Origin: Ascidia mentula
Lineage: Eukaryota; Chordata; Ascidiacea; Phlebobranchia; Ascidiidae
DNA: 64,000 bases
Direction of reading: 5' to 3'
Assembly (NCBI GenBank): GCA_947561715.1
Contig: OX387202.1
Coordinates: forward strand, 20,349,001-20,413,000
Position 1 is the first letter of the stretch. Each line of letters begins with the position of its first letter. A model generated the notes under the pieces. The model was given only the letters and a program-made list of their open reading frames with translations, was not told the origin of the DNA and ran no database searches. The position numbers and the translations under genes were made by a program. This document shows, one piece after another, positions 1 through 11,166 of this stretch.

Positions 1-1512
1 AGGGCAGAAGCGAGTCATGACGTGACTTACGGGCAAAGGTTTTCAGAATTTGACACATATGTAAGATTTATATTTAAATAAAGTAAAACTCAACTGTTGG
101 AAGTGTTACTCAGTTGACCTTGCAGTTGATCCACTCTGTTCGACAACTCTGTGAATATAATGTTCGATGTGTGAGTGGACATTGAATGTTAAGTGCATGA
201 ACTTAACTGTTAGATTTGTGGTTCTGTTTACTCTGCAGTTGATCCACTCTGTTCGACAACTCTGTGAATAAAATGTTCGGTGTGTGAGTTGACATTGGAT
301 GTTAAGTGCATGAACTTAACTGTTAGATGTGCGGTTCTGCTCACTCTGCAGTTGATCCACTCTGTTCGCCAAAGCTGTGAATAAAATGTTAGATGTGTGA
401 GTGGACATTGAATGTTAAGTGCATGAACTTAACTGTTAGATGCGTGGTTCTGCTCACTCTGCAGTTGATCCACTCTGTTCGCTAAAGCTGTGAATAAAAT
501 GTTAGATGTGTGAGTGGACATTGAATGTTAAGTGCATGAACTTAACTGTTAGATGTGCGGTTCTGCTCACTCTGCAGTTGATCCACTCTGTTCGACAACT
601 CTGTGAATAAAATGTTCGATGTGTGAGTGGACATTGAATGTTAAGTGCATGAACTTAACTGTTAGATGTGCGGTTCTGCTCACTCTGCAGTTGATCCACT
701 CTGTTCGACAACTCTGTGAATATAATGTTCGATGTGTGAGTGGACATTGGATGTTAAGTGCATGAACTTAACTGTTAGATGTGCGGTTCTGCTCACTCTG
801 CAGTTGATCCACTCTGTTCGACAACTCTGTGAAAATAATGTTCGATGTGTGAGTGGATATTAAATGTTAAGTGCATAAACTTAACTGTTCGATGTGCGGT
901 TCTGCTCACTCTGCAGTTGATCCACTCTGTTCGACAACTCTGTGAATATAATGTTCGATGTGTGAGTGGACATTGAATGTTAAGTGCATGAACTTAACTG
1001 TTAGATGTGCGGTTCTGCTCACTCTGCAGTTGATCCACTCTGTTCGACAACTCTGTGAATATAATGTTCGATGTGTGAGTGGACATTGAATGTTAAGTGC
1101 ATGAACTTAACTGTTAGATGTGCGGTTCTGCTCACTCTGCAGTTGATCCACTCTGTTCGACAACTCTGTGAATAAAATGTTCGATGTGTGAGTGGACATT
1201 GAATGTTAAGTGCATGAACTTAACTGTTAGATGTGTGGTTCTGCTCACTCTGCAGTTGATCCACTCTGTTCGACAACTCTGTGAATATAATGTTCGATGT
1301 GTGAGTGGACATTGAATGTTTAGTGCATGAACTTAACTGTTAGATGTGCGGTTCTGCTCACTCTGCAGTTGATCCACTCTGTTCGACAACTCTGTGAATA
1401 TAATGTTCGATGTGTGAGTGGATATTAAATGTTAAGTGCATAAACTTAACTGTTCGATGTGCGGTTCTGCTCACTCTGCAGTTGATCCACTCTGTTCGAC
1501 AACTCTGTGAAT
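1..1512. repeat. 113-bp tandem array, copy A
   Basis: About thirteen head-to-tail units with a 113-bp period; successive units start near 123, 235, 348 and 461 and continue to about 1,477. Each unit has the phrase GCAGTTGATCCACTCTG near its start and a 20-bp interrupted palindrome (GTTAAGT, six bases, ACTTAAC) in its middle. Units differ by a few substitutions, so the array is not perfectly homogenised. It sits just downstream of the donor of the minus-strand collagen-like exon, so it may lie in that gene's intron. The first 110 bases match the right arm and flank of the fold-back seen whole at 39,252-39,372. Confidence 0.95.
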
Positions 1513-1682
1513 AAAATCTTCGATGAATTCTCGAAAATATGATTTTATGACAGTTCACCGTGTAGGGGATTTGTTGTACTGCTGTGTTTGTATCAAATAT
1601 CTATCTGTACTGCTTGGTTTGTTAAAGTTTCCCTATCCAACTATATATTTTGTCGAGAATTGTTTAGAGAAGAATCTTATAC

Positions 1683-1938
1683 CTGTAACAAGTCTCATCA
1701 AATCTTCTTTGCCAGCCACAGGTCCTTGGTCTCCCTTTTCACCTCGGTGACCTTGAGGTCCACGTGGTCCCATCTTTCCTGGTCTTCCTGTCTCTCCTCT
1801 GCCACCTTTCAAGCCAGAATGTTCTATCTCTGATCCTTGTTCTTGTCCGTCACAAACAACTCTGCATACTTGTTGTTGTTGGTGAGTTATGACAAGATGG
1901 CCGACCAACAAAACTCCAAACAAAATCAATTTCAACAT
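1683..1938 (-). CDS. Secreted collagen-like protein, first coding exon (copy A)
   Basis: Reading leftwards from an ATG at 1,938, the exon encodes a hydrophobic signal peptide (MLKLILFGVLLVGHLVITHQ) and a short cysteine-bearing stretch (QVCRVVCDG). About ten collagen Gly-X-Y triplets follow (GLKGGRGETG, then GPRGPQGHRGEKGDQGP). It ends at a good donor, CAG|GTATAAG, at 1,683/1,682. A signal peptide, cysteines and a short collagen stalk are the plan of soluble collectins, ficolins and C1q-like proteins. The C-terminal domain that would decide the family is not in the window, because the array lies immediately downstream. An in-frame start 17 codons upstream exists, but the signal peptide favours 1,938. 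Copy B at 41,253-41,508 is nearly identical, which supports coding. Role in innate recognition is only inferred. Confidence 0.7.
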
Positions 1939-2815
1939 TGTCAAACAAGCTAGACTTTGAAAATCTGTAAATAGTTGCTCAGTCATCACATGGAAATTAA
2001 CAAAGTAAACGTCAACGTTAAATTTGCACCAAAATTACCTAATTAACAACTACACTGAAAATATGGAAGATTCACTGAGACCTGCTGGCGAATATCAATA
2101 CACGTTTATGCTGCGTAGATGAAACAAACATGAAAATAATGCAAATGTTTAAATGTGGAGTTTAAATAAAAGTTTCGCATAATCCAACCTTAAACTGTTG
2201 ACCAATGTTACGTTACTTAATGTATAACTTTCAGTGCGGCCAGCAATTATGCAAGGAAGTGCTCAGTGCGTGAGTTCGTTGATTGTTAATTGCGCATAAC
2301 TGCATTGTCCCGTCTACTGAGGTCTCAACAACATCAGTAAACGAACGCAATGAAAAGAATGCTGTTGTTATGTACATCGTTGCCAAATACACCACAAAAC
2401 TTTGTTAGGACAAACTGATTTATCAATAGTTGCGACACAAAAGTCACTTGCCCTTGACTTCTTACGTCACCCGTTGTAAAAAGGCACCTGCCACAAGTCA
2501 CATGATTCTTCAGAGATCGCAATGCGTCGACCTAGACACGCGCCGATCACGCACACATTACGTGGACCGCTTGGTCTCGACGTAAACCAATGTCCAACCT
2601 CATTAAAAAAAACAATTTTGAAGTACTTGTTCGTCAATTAGCATAATGCGCTAAAGATGATTTGATGTAGATACAAGTCAGCCGCACAGAAAGTGTTGAG
2701 AATATTTGTTTATGATTAAAGTTGTTTTCTGATAACAAAGGAAACACATATTCTTGTAAACGAGTTTTGCAGGCGAGTTATCCATCGCAAATTACATCTG
2801 GCATCTCTACTTGGT
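1939..2815. other. No gene recognised; upstream of the collagen-like exon
   Basis: AT-rich sequence shared with copy B (41,509-42,353) with small indels. It should hold the promoter of the minus-strand collagen-like gene. I see no convincing TATA box or further exon. Confidence 0.5.
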
Positions 2816-3037
2816 TTAAACTTCACCTTCAACTCTATCAGTTATAACTTGTCCAAGCACAAGTGACATTAAACCATGGTCAGCTGCAATACAAGCTTGA
2901 TCTGAACTGGATAACGTTGCGTTTCTAACCACACAGACCCGAGCAAACTCCAAGCAGTAATCACGACGCAACTGTGACTTGCTTAAAACCTTCTTCAAGT
3001 TGCCGGAGACCTTTGAATTTCCAAAGGACCCAATCAC
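2816..3037 (-). CDS. Hypothetical conserved exon (copy A)
   Basis: A 73-codon minus-strand open frame ending in a stop at 2,816. Its protein contains LRRDYCLEFARVCVV and SSSDQACIAADHGLMSLVLG, and it ends DRVEGEV. Copy B (42,354-42,536) keeps the last 60 codons, mostly with conservative or single changes, as expected of coding sequence or of a recent duplicate. The sequence upstream could continue into a splice acceptor. I do not recognise the family. It may be the terminal exon of a gene or a fragment left by rearrangement. Confidence 0.4.
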   Translation of the reverse strand: MIGSFGNSKVSGNLKKVLSKSQLRRDYCLEFARVCVVRNATLSSSDQACIAADHGLMSLVLGQVITDRVEGEV

Positions 3038-3837
3038 ACCTGAGGTACTTCTGTCTAAATACCAATGGTTGACACTGAATTGAGACGAATCAAATATGTT
3101 GAAAACCTAACTTCTGAATTGGATGAAAGACGGTGGAAAAAGTCGCTTGAATATACAAGTTTTGCATGTACATTTTCAAATAAAATATCACACACAAATA
3201 TTTTCGTATCTTGCTCCTGGTTTTCAGGTGAATTTCTTTTCTCACTTTAACAAAACCAGGCGGATGACGGATCGCTAATATTAAAGAACTTATGCGTTGC
3301 TTCTTTTCCTAATCCTCTGCTTTCAAACAAACTCTTGCATGCGCAACTATTCAGATACCAAAAATTAAACCTTTTAATGCTTTGTCTAATATTAATATAA
3401 TGACTACAATCGCTCAACATCCTATAGAACGTTGGCAACACAATTGACGTCACGACACAAAACTGCAAAAAGTGGGGAAATTCTTCGTAGGCGCTGAGCG
3501 TAAAGTCAATACAAGTTTGTAGTGAGGCGTGAAGGAATGTGGTTGTTGTTTTGGGGCAAATGGAGTTGCACTGGTTTTACTAAATGGGCGCCTGACTTTA
3601 TTAAACGGACTAATGTTAAAAACGACAATAAAACGTACATACAATTCCAGTAGTAATACATGCTTTCGCATAGCAAGGCAGGATCTTCTCACTTGGGGGG
3701 CAGTGAAAGCGTGATATTACTTCTGCGTTGTCTGATTACGGTGGTGGAGATCCTCTACGTATGTGAAGGTCGCATGACAAGTTGTGCGCTTGCGCATCAG
3801 TGTACCTTGGCCACAATATACCTCGTGAAGCCACTGA
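3038..3837. other. No gene recognised
   Basis: Sequence shared with copy B, except that copy B has about 0.7 kb of satellite-unit DNA near 42.7-43.4 kb that copy A lacks. Short open frames here have no recognisable content and are not kept between the copies. Confidence 0.5.
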
Positions 3838-3953
3838 GCTCCTGTAGCTCAGTTGGTAGAGCGTTGGGCCTGGTTAGCCCAGGGTCGTGAGTTCAAACCT
3901 CACCCGGAGCTTGATTTTTAAGATCTCGCTCCGACTTGTCTGGAAAAGTGGTT
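3775..3953. mobile_element. Copy-A-only segment carrying the tRNA
   Basis: Compared with 44,160-44,180 in copy B, copy A holds about 180 extra bases between the shared phrases TGACAA and TCCAGCTCGG. The tRNA lies in the middle. No clear target-site duplication or A-tail is seen, so this may be an insertion in A or a deletion in B. Confidence 0.5.
3838..3910 (+). tRNA. tRNA-Thr (anticodon GGT)
   Basis: The 73 bases fold as a cloverleaf. Acceptor GCTCCTG pairs with CCGGAGC with one mismatch. The D stem is GCTC/GAGC. The anticodon stem is TGGGC/GCCCA around loop CTGGTTA. The T arm is GTGAG-TTCAAAC-CTCAC. The anticodon GGT reads threonine codons, and the T arm and variable loop resemble animal tRNA-Thr. 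Box A (TAGCTCAGTTGG) and box B (GAGTTCAAACC) are intact. A run of five T at about 3,914, just after the 3' end, fits a pol III terminator. An extra base before the anticodon stem and the acceptor mismatch leave room for a pseudogene. Copy B lacks it. Confidence 0.7.
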
Positions 3954-4739
3954 GATCCAGCTCGGCTGCAATGCCTTGGCTGCGAAGCCCAAACTTTAAA
4001 ATTCCAGTAAACGCCCGACACTAAAAACAACCGTACAGCTCAACGCCCATTTCAAGACTAACGGGTCATACACAAAGCACTTCTTGCACCGGTTAATCAA
4101 CCAATCAACTGTATATTTAGGCAGGGGAAGATACAGATTCAATCGATTTGGTTTCAAATTGGTTGATGCTTTATTAAGTTGCGCAGTCAAACTTGAGACA
4201 AGCAAAACACTCGTTCATGAGGCGGCAACCGCAACACGAGAAAGGCAATGACGCGCTTCGATGCACAGGCGAACACTGTGGTCGCCATAATCTAAATTTT
4301 ACTTTTCGCCCCACCTAAAAGATGTGCACAGAGGTAACAAGTTGCCAAACACTCTTTCCCACTGGTTGATTTGGTCACACACACATATATATATATATAT
4401 CAATGGATTGGTTATTGTTGTATCTGCTTTGGTGAAGCTAGCTGGAGCACAGGAAGGCGCATCTTACAGATATTTTGTTTTTTCAGAGTATGACGTTCAT
4501 CAGATTCGAAGTAGTTTTGCCTGTAATGATGATCACTTACCATTGCTTCCAGAATGATGAACACAATATTACGGCTAACAACCACATTTGATGGTTTTGG
4601 GATAAAATGGCCTCAAATTTAATACATTCAGTGTTAAGTCCGTCTCTATCAGTTACTTGGAGATTTGATGTAATGTAAATTGTCCCCTACTGTGTGAATT
4701 TGCCCTCCTTTGAGGTATGACGTTAAGAATCTAGTTACT

Positions 4740-4850
4740 TTCTTTTTTTTACCACACCGGGATTTGAACCCAGGATGTCCTGGGCACGAATCCCGATCAG
4801 GTTTTCATCTTGATATATGAGTCGGGCGCATGGCCAATGCTTTGTTTGTT
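4740..4850 (-). mobile_element. tRNA-derived SINE fragment
   Basis: On the minus strand a box-B-like T arm (GGGTTCAAATCCCGG) is followed by a short A-rich tail (AAAAAAAAGAAA). The 5' half does not fold as a tRNA and no matching acceptor is found, so this is a degenerate tRNA-derived element and not a gene. It occupies the spot where copy A has lost, or copy B has gained, about 3.3 kb. Confidence 0.5.
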
Positions 4851-5165
4851 TGTTTTCACCATAAACACCTTATGCATGGGGCTGTTTCCTTTCGTGCATA
4901 ATCTGCATTCTTGTTTTGTTGACTGGGTTGGGGCAGAAGAGGAACGTTTTGATGATTCTCCACCAGTTTCTCGAATTAATTTAGCTTTTTGAAGCATGCT
5001 GTCGGCACTTACAATTTCTTTTTGAAGCTTTACATTTTTTTCAACTGTTGGTTCTTCTTTTGTGGTTAGTTGACTTTGCTTGCTGTTATGTCTTTCTGTT
5101 ACCCATGGCTGTAGCAAGCTTTCTGAAACGTAACACACGTTCATTTTTTCATGTTTATTTAACAC
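4797..5165 (-). pseudogene. Truncated copy of unknown minus-strand gene (copy A)
   Basis: The frame matches the N-terminal part of the longer copy at 47,259-48,530 (shared phrases VCYVSESLLQPW, LIRETGGESSKRSSS, CRLCT). It then runs into unrelated sequence and stops. The break coincides with the SINE fragment. The protein family is not recognised. The sequence is rich in Ser, Lys and Glu and likely partly disordered. Confidence 0.6.
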
Positions 5166-6035
5166 AGTTTAAACATTTCAAATTCGGTTGAAACAAAGAC
5201 CAAAGAGTTTTTACCAAAATATTGTGTAAAGTAATAATAAAGAAGAATATTAAAAAGATGCACTCTAGACCGAGGTTCCAAACTGGGGTCTGCATAGGAG
5301 GTCTGTGAAGATATGGCAGGAAATTAAACTTATGTTGTGTAAAATTGCTACAGTGATTTGGGAGCTTTGCAGTTGTTGCTCAATTTTGTCAATTATTGTT
5401 TTGCAAACTTACAGTCTGTCGAGTTGCTGCTAATAAGATCTGCCGTTCTGCATATGCAAAAAACTTATAAATATGCCGGAGAAAAATATATTCACAAATT
5501 TATATCGGAGTTCCGTAGCAAAGAGTTTTCTGCTCTAGACAACTTACCATATTAAGAGTTTTCTGCTCTAGACACTTACCATATTTTTCAGCGCGATATC
5601 TTTCCAAAGTCGTCCTTACATCAAGAGTTCGATCAACGGTGTTGAGAAACACTTTAAGGTTATTCATTATACGAACGTGGAATCGGGGAAAATTTTAAAC
5701 TTTTCTTTCTTCAACTCCTTTTATCGCTGAAAAACTCCACGCAGGGGAATAACCACAATTTTTAACTTTAGATATAGGAAATAATTGTTACTTTAATTTC
5801 AGCCAAAATATAATCGTTAAGAGATTGAATGGAGTGATCTATATATTTATTTTATCTGAAATTCCACAATTATTTGAATCTACAAAGTCAATTTATTGCA
5901 CGCTCCAATGGTTTTGAGGGCACCATCCCAATTTTTAGTGTTAGTTGTATTATATGCACTCTGTATTTAATCTGTATTAAACACTATGGGATCCGTATCA
6001 GTATGAAATCCCCCAAATTAAGTTCTGAAGTGTTG
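5166..6035. other. No gene recognised
   Basis: AT-rich DNA shared with copy B (48,531-49,630), where a LINE fragment is inserted. A repeated phrase, AGAGTTTTCTGCTCTAGAC, occurs twice near 5,522 and 5,555 in copy A only. Confidence 0.5.
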
Positions 6036-6161
6036 CATCAAACTTTATATTATTCTTTGTTATTCTTTGTGTATCGTAATTAGGTCGCGTACATGCCCAT
6101 ATGTTATTTCGAGGTAATCGCTTTGCTTCACCCACACATATGGGGAAAATCTCTGACATAA
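6036..6161 (+). repeat. 126-bp direct repeat, left member
   Basis: This stretch is repeated at 7,346-7,471 with roughly 85 percent identity by eye. Shared phrases are AACTTTATATTATTCTTTGT and TTTCGAGGTAATCGCTT. The pair brackets about 1.2 kb that holds Penelope-like and LINE-like ends. Confidence 0.7.
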
Positions 6162-6329
6162 CGCAAGTAAATGTGGATCATTGTTAGGTAATGCCTAACC
6201 AGCATTTTAATGGTTACGTCATGTTATGCCAACCTCATATAATGTCGTGCGGATATAACTAAAAATTTTTTTATTGCGGGACTAACGGCTTCTTGCGGGA
6301 CTAAGTACTCGAAATTGACTTAAAATCGG

Positions 6330-6590
6330 ACGTGGATAATCCTGAAATTCCTGTTGATGAAGTCTCGCCGCATGGCAGACGAAATGTCGTAAAATACCAC
6401 ACGTTTATGCCAGAAGATCAGCGGATAACCCTATTTGTTGTCTGTGATGTAGGATACGGTATAACAATGATTTTAGATTTGCTGTTGTCATGTTTAATTC
6501 CAAAACGTAAACTTTTGTATAAATTGATCAACTTGTCAATAGGAAAACAACAGGATAATTACATTTATACAGAATGGTGTTTTCAGTGAG
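6330..6590 (+). mobile_element. Penelope-like element terminus (fragment, copy A)
   Basis: The sequence from TTGATGAAGTCTCGCC to GCAGACGAAATGTCG matches the termini of the Penelope-like element at 37.3 and 38.45 kb. The open frame through it (DEVSPHGRRNVV) is the translation of that terminus and not a gene. Copy B counterpart: 49,968-50,225. Confidence 0.6.
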
Positions 6591-6769
6591 CAATCACAGG
6601 GCTATCGCGCTGGTCGCGACGCATTCACTCAATGCACAAATCTCTTTCACTATACCGGACAACGAGTCCGAAGAGCAGCACATGACTGCTAGTCACACGG
6701 CGCAACTGACGCCTCAACTTCGCAAGTGACCAGACGCCATACACTTGTTAACTGAGCCTGAAGTCATGC

Positions 6770-6880
6770 ATTGCTCATAACCTTTATGGTTTTATCGGTG
6801 CCCATGCCATTTAATTTCTTTGTATATTGTTCTTACGCGTAGTTGCTTTTATTGCAAAATAAACATGATTTGATTTAATG
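6770..6880 (+). mobile_element. LINE 3' end with hairpin
   Basis: The phrase ATGGTTTTATCGGTGCCCAT and the run to AAATAAACATGATTTGATT also occur at 28.73 kb and 49.45 kb. The other copies show the full stem-loop (GCCTGACTCGATAA against TTATCGGTGCC) and a (TGATT)n tail. That is typical of 3' ends recognised by CR1/L2-type reverse transcriptases. Copy B has the same insertion at about 50.41-50.51 kb. Confidence 0.55.
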
Positions 6881-8937
6881 TGATTAGTGGACTGTATCAA
6901 ATGCCATTCCTGGAAATTACTAAAGACATGTTTGATATTTTTTCACTGTTGATTCGAACTTTTGACACATGACAATACGCGAAGCTATTATTATTTGTAT
7001 ATTATTCTCAGGTTTTTGTCCTTGTTGTTTTGCGCTTAAATTAAATGTCACTTGCTTCATTGCAACAAAACCGAAGCTGTTTGTCACGTAAAAATTGAAG
7101 TATACCAGACAAGTCATATTAACGCGCCAAACCTATGTAGAAACTTGGGCCAAGGAAATTTAAATTGTTTGTTCGAGTATCTGTACAGATTACGACAACC
7201 TTTCAACGATCTCCATAAGTGTACGCTTAAATGCTACGATTGATGAAGATGTTCGGAATGATTCAACCTCAGCACGCTAATCCATGACGCACGTACAACA
7301 CCTTACAACCACCCGGCAAACATTTTCGAACCGGGGGACTCCTGCAGCAAAACTTTATATTATTCTTTGTTAATTGTGACAAACTGTATTTCCGCCGCGT
7401 ATACATGCATATGGTATTTCGAGGTAATCGCTTCGCTTCTCCCACACATATGGGTAAATCTCTGACATATGGAAATCAGCTTTGGGTTCAATAATCAAAT
7501 CGACGTTTTAATAATCCTGTCCATATTAATATTTTTTCCTCATTTCGACCACGATATAAATATCGCCACGACCATAAGCTAAGAGGGGAGCGAAAAGAGA
7601 ATAAGCTAAGCGCAGACTATGACAGAGGGTAGACTTTGACAAGTGGGGAGAAGGCTGCATTGAGCGCCTACGTGTAGTGGTCTGAGGTATGTATTATTGT
7701 TCTAATTGAAAGGTTGTAAAGGTAGTTCGTGGCAAATATTCTTTTGATAGTCATTGGAGTCGGGAGTGTTTTCTTTCTGCAAACATGAGTCCCTGCAGTT
7801 TTGTTATGTTTCGCCCGTTCAGTTGCCTGCCTACCTCAGCGCTTTCTTGGTTGCAACTCTTTTTCAAGTTGCACTGATGATGGAAACGTTTGCACATAAT
7901 GTATAGCAGCATATTAGCTTTGGATTTCTTGTTTAAAGTTTTGAGGCTTTTCAGCATTAATACACATACTGAGTAACTTGCGTTTTTGCCAAAGAATGTA
8001 AATTCGGCTTGTCATGCTTTGAAACATTTTAATATTTTGTTTAAACTTTCAAAACTGTTTTCTACTCTTTTACATTTATACCCCGTCTTTCTGACGCCAT
8101 CGCTGGTTATCTCACTTGCGTTACGTCATTCATCTTTCGCTACTTCTTCTTAGTCTGCTTTGTCGCGTAATCGCAGCAATTATCTCTTTGTTTCCGCCTC
8201 GTCTTTGATATGTTCCTATATATTTGCGACACTTTCCACAAATAAACAGATCCTAACATTCGGTCCAACTCAGATCGCAATGTGGTTTCTTGGGTTACAA
8301 CATTTGGTCTCCTAGATCCTAACATGTGGTCTCATGGATCACAGAGATCGCAGTTTCGTCTCAGAGTCCATGCATTTGGTCTTAGAACTTAGTTAGATGC
8401 AAGAAATAAACAGTGATGACGATACGAACCAACATGATGTCAGACCGAGACTTTCTTGGCAGACTTGCTGATGGGTCGCGAAGGTGGAAACCCTTTTCAA
8501 AAACATTTCCTGCGGCTTATGACCTATGAAGGCACACTAGTACTAAATATTCAAAGAAAAAAAAACAATAATTACAGCTGCATTGGACAAAACACAGCAA
8601 GATCTGAGGAGCCTTCAGGAGGATATTATGCCCTATAGGATAGCAGTAACAACTCCCAGGGGGCAACCAAAGCAACTTTCTCGACAAAAATGGTTTTTAC
8701 CATTGCACAGAAAAAGGCTTGGGGACAACATTGAATTGCAAATTGCATGAGGTTTTTGTGATTTACTTTTTCACAAACCAATCGACACTTTTGAAGACTT
8801 TTTCACTAAAATAATCTCCGACCTGGGGGCAAAATACTTTTTTTGACCCGATTGCGTAGACAAGAGGCGGTCCTAACTCGACAAGTCAAATCAAGGTCTA
8901 CTTCTGTAATTCAATTTTTATCAAAATTCCTGTGAAC
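6881..8937. other. No gene recognised; dispersed repeats
   Basis: Shared with copy B at about 98-99 percent identity by eye. It contains the right member of the 126-bp direct repeat (7,346-7,471) and a hammerhead-like core without stem II near 7,868 (TTGCACTGATGATGGAAACG). I find no exon structure. Confidence 0.5.
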
Positions 8938-10349
8938 AATTCTACAAAACTTCACTCTCTCCATGCCATCTACATTCTTCCATGGAATGCAACCGGCAGA
9001 CGCATCAGACGCGTCTGTGTCCTCCACAAACTGCTGTGTTAAGTTTGTTTATTACACAAGAGTGTATAAGGTCTAACCTTGGGAGGCGACAAGAAAATGA
9101 TTTGTAAAGGAAAGCCAAAGCTAGTATGCTACTCATGCCGAAGCAAACGTTTCAAACACCACTGTGTTCATCATCAGTGACAAGTAAGAATGAGTTGCAG
9201 CAAGGTGTGCGCAGAGGTAGGCAGGTAACTGAACAGACAAAAACAACAACACAAATAAAACACGTGACAGACGCCACTCGAACGCCCACGGCCGTAACGT
9301 CATCATTTGGGTTTCAATAAGGACCTGGGTGTTGACAAGAAACCTTGTTACACAATTTACCCTCACATAAAACCTTTCCCATAAGTTGGTGAAATGGCAC
9401 AGGGATATCCGCGCATTTCTGTAAATATTTGCGGTGAATTGGCGTGACTGCATTTTTGGGGTTTATCAGAGAAAGCCAAACTGAACTGAATCAAATTTAC
9501 TGACATCCTCGAATCAGAAATCAACTTTCAAATCTGATGGATCAATGTTTATATTTACATGGATTATCAACATAAAGCATGGAAACGGTTGCATGCGATA
9601 TTACAACAACGACATGATATACAAGGAATGATAAAACGGAATATGTTGTCAATATCTAATTGACACGTTGACATAATTCTATGGAAGAAGTGGCATCCGA
9701 AACACACAAAATGTAATAATAAGTAGTGTCGACGTCATAATTGCAATTATTACGTTGTGTTTTTCTGGCATCAACCGTTTTTTTCATTAACGTCGGATAA
9801 TAATCACGCTGCAAACCAAGTTTACCTCATTTACGGCGAACGTGCTATTCGTTCGTTGACACTTCCAGCAACAAGCCGCCTTTTTAAATGAGTCACGTGG
9901 TAATCCGAACTTAAATAACCTGGTATTTTCTATATAGGCCACATGTCTTTTGCGTAAAAAAGATACGAAGGTACAGAGGACAAAGGACATATAGGACAGA
10001 GACTTTTTGTGCGCGTGGTTTGTAACGTGTTATTGTTAATCCTCGTGCGCTTGTTTATTATATATTAAACTGATCGATTGACTTTGTGTTTGATAGCAGC
10101 CCATTTATCAGGAGTCAGATATATGGCAGTGTTAGTATAGACGTTTTAAGTAACGCCCTACAAATACCATGATGATAACAAACATGCAAAATGGTGAAGT
10201 TTTCGCTACTAACATGGAAAATGTAAGGATTTGTGGAATAAAGTCGGTTTGGAATAATTACTTTCCTGTTATTTACGATTTCAAGCCTTTATCAAAACTG
10301 GTGAAAGTATTTACAATGTCTGTCAATAATTGTGAATCAACACAACGTT
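8938..10349. repeat. 1.41-kb dispersed repeat, first copy
   Basis: The same sequence occurs at 31,246-34,799 (split by an LTR element) and at about 52,561-53,972. The third copy starts at CAATTCTACAAAAC and ends at CAACACAACGTT, so these are the repeat's apparent limits. On the minus strand near 9,140-9,180 it has a CTGATGA core, a stem (AACAC/GTGTT) and GAAACG, resembling a hammerhead-like terminus. No coding domain is recognised. Confidence 0.75.
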
Positions 10350-11166
10350 GCCACCTCACGGACGGGCGAAACGGGATTTCCCCGGTTCGTCGTGATATGG
10401 TTGAAATAGCTTTTCAGACATGTTTGTTGGAAATATCATTCCTTCTGAACTAAAATAGTTATCAAGGCATTGTATAGAGGTATGTTAAAAAGCAAGCAAA
10501 ACATATTCCATCAACGAAATGTTTGTTTCGTGCACGACGTGCTTCGGCAATGCTACACACGTCCTAAAGTATCAAAATTCTCGGTCTTTTGCCAAATCTA
10601 CCAAAAAACAATATGCTCTTAAGGCCCGTTTACACACGAACACAGTATGGCACGGTACAGCACAGTCTGGGACACACGGTGTTTACACTACTGGAATAAT
10701 CGAGCACGACTACGGGGATTTCCCTGTAATGAACACGAAACCGACAAGTGAAAGTGACAAGTTACGTTCATAATTTTTTAAGGATGTCAATCTTGCCTTG
10801 CATTTCTCGGCCCCGCCAGCGTTATTATAAGTACAAATTGAAGTTGTTGCTATTGGCTGTACGTATTCTTTAACAAAAAGCATGTACTGTTTTACATAGT
10901 TAAGGCATGTACTGCTTTTACGTAATTTTTTGCGACGCAAGGTAACACTACAGTATGTTGAACCAAACAGCACAGATTATGAAAAAAAAGATGGTATAAT
11001 TGAACCAAAGGTTTTTCACAGCAGCATCCCGCTTGGACGCCGTTCTACACACCGCTTTGTAATGCAGTTACGGCACCATTTCACACGCTCAAAACAATCG
11101 CTCACATGTCAAACGCGGTCACATCACACAACCACAACTAAAATAATATATGTCCTCTCCTTTTAA

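Noticed and set aside
1-1512. 113-bp array as a CRISPR array
   Set aside because: Units are contiguous without unique spacers, and the genome is eukaryotic with introns.
4380-4402. (TA)n tract as a regulatory element
   Set aside because: A plain microsatellite that differs in length between the copies.
4741-4850. Minus-strand tRNA gene
   Set aside because: Only the T arm is recognisable; no acceptor stem or D arm closes.
6332-6589. 85-codon frame starting MDNPEIPVDEVSPHGRR as a gene
   Set aside because: It is the translation of the Penelope terminal repeat, seen again at 37.4 and 38.45 kb without a frame.
9126-9453. Overlapping frames in the dispersed repeat as genes
   Set aside because: They repeat in all three copies with frame-neutral and frame-changing differences alike, show no domain, and overlap on opposite strands.
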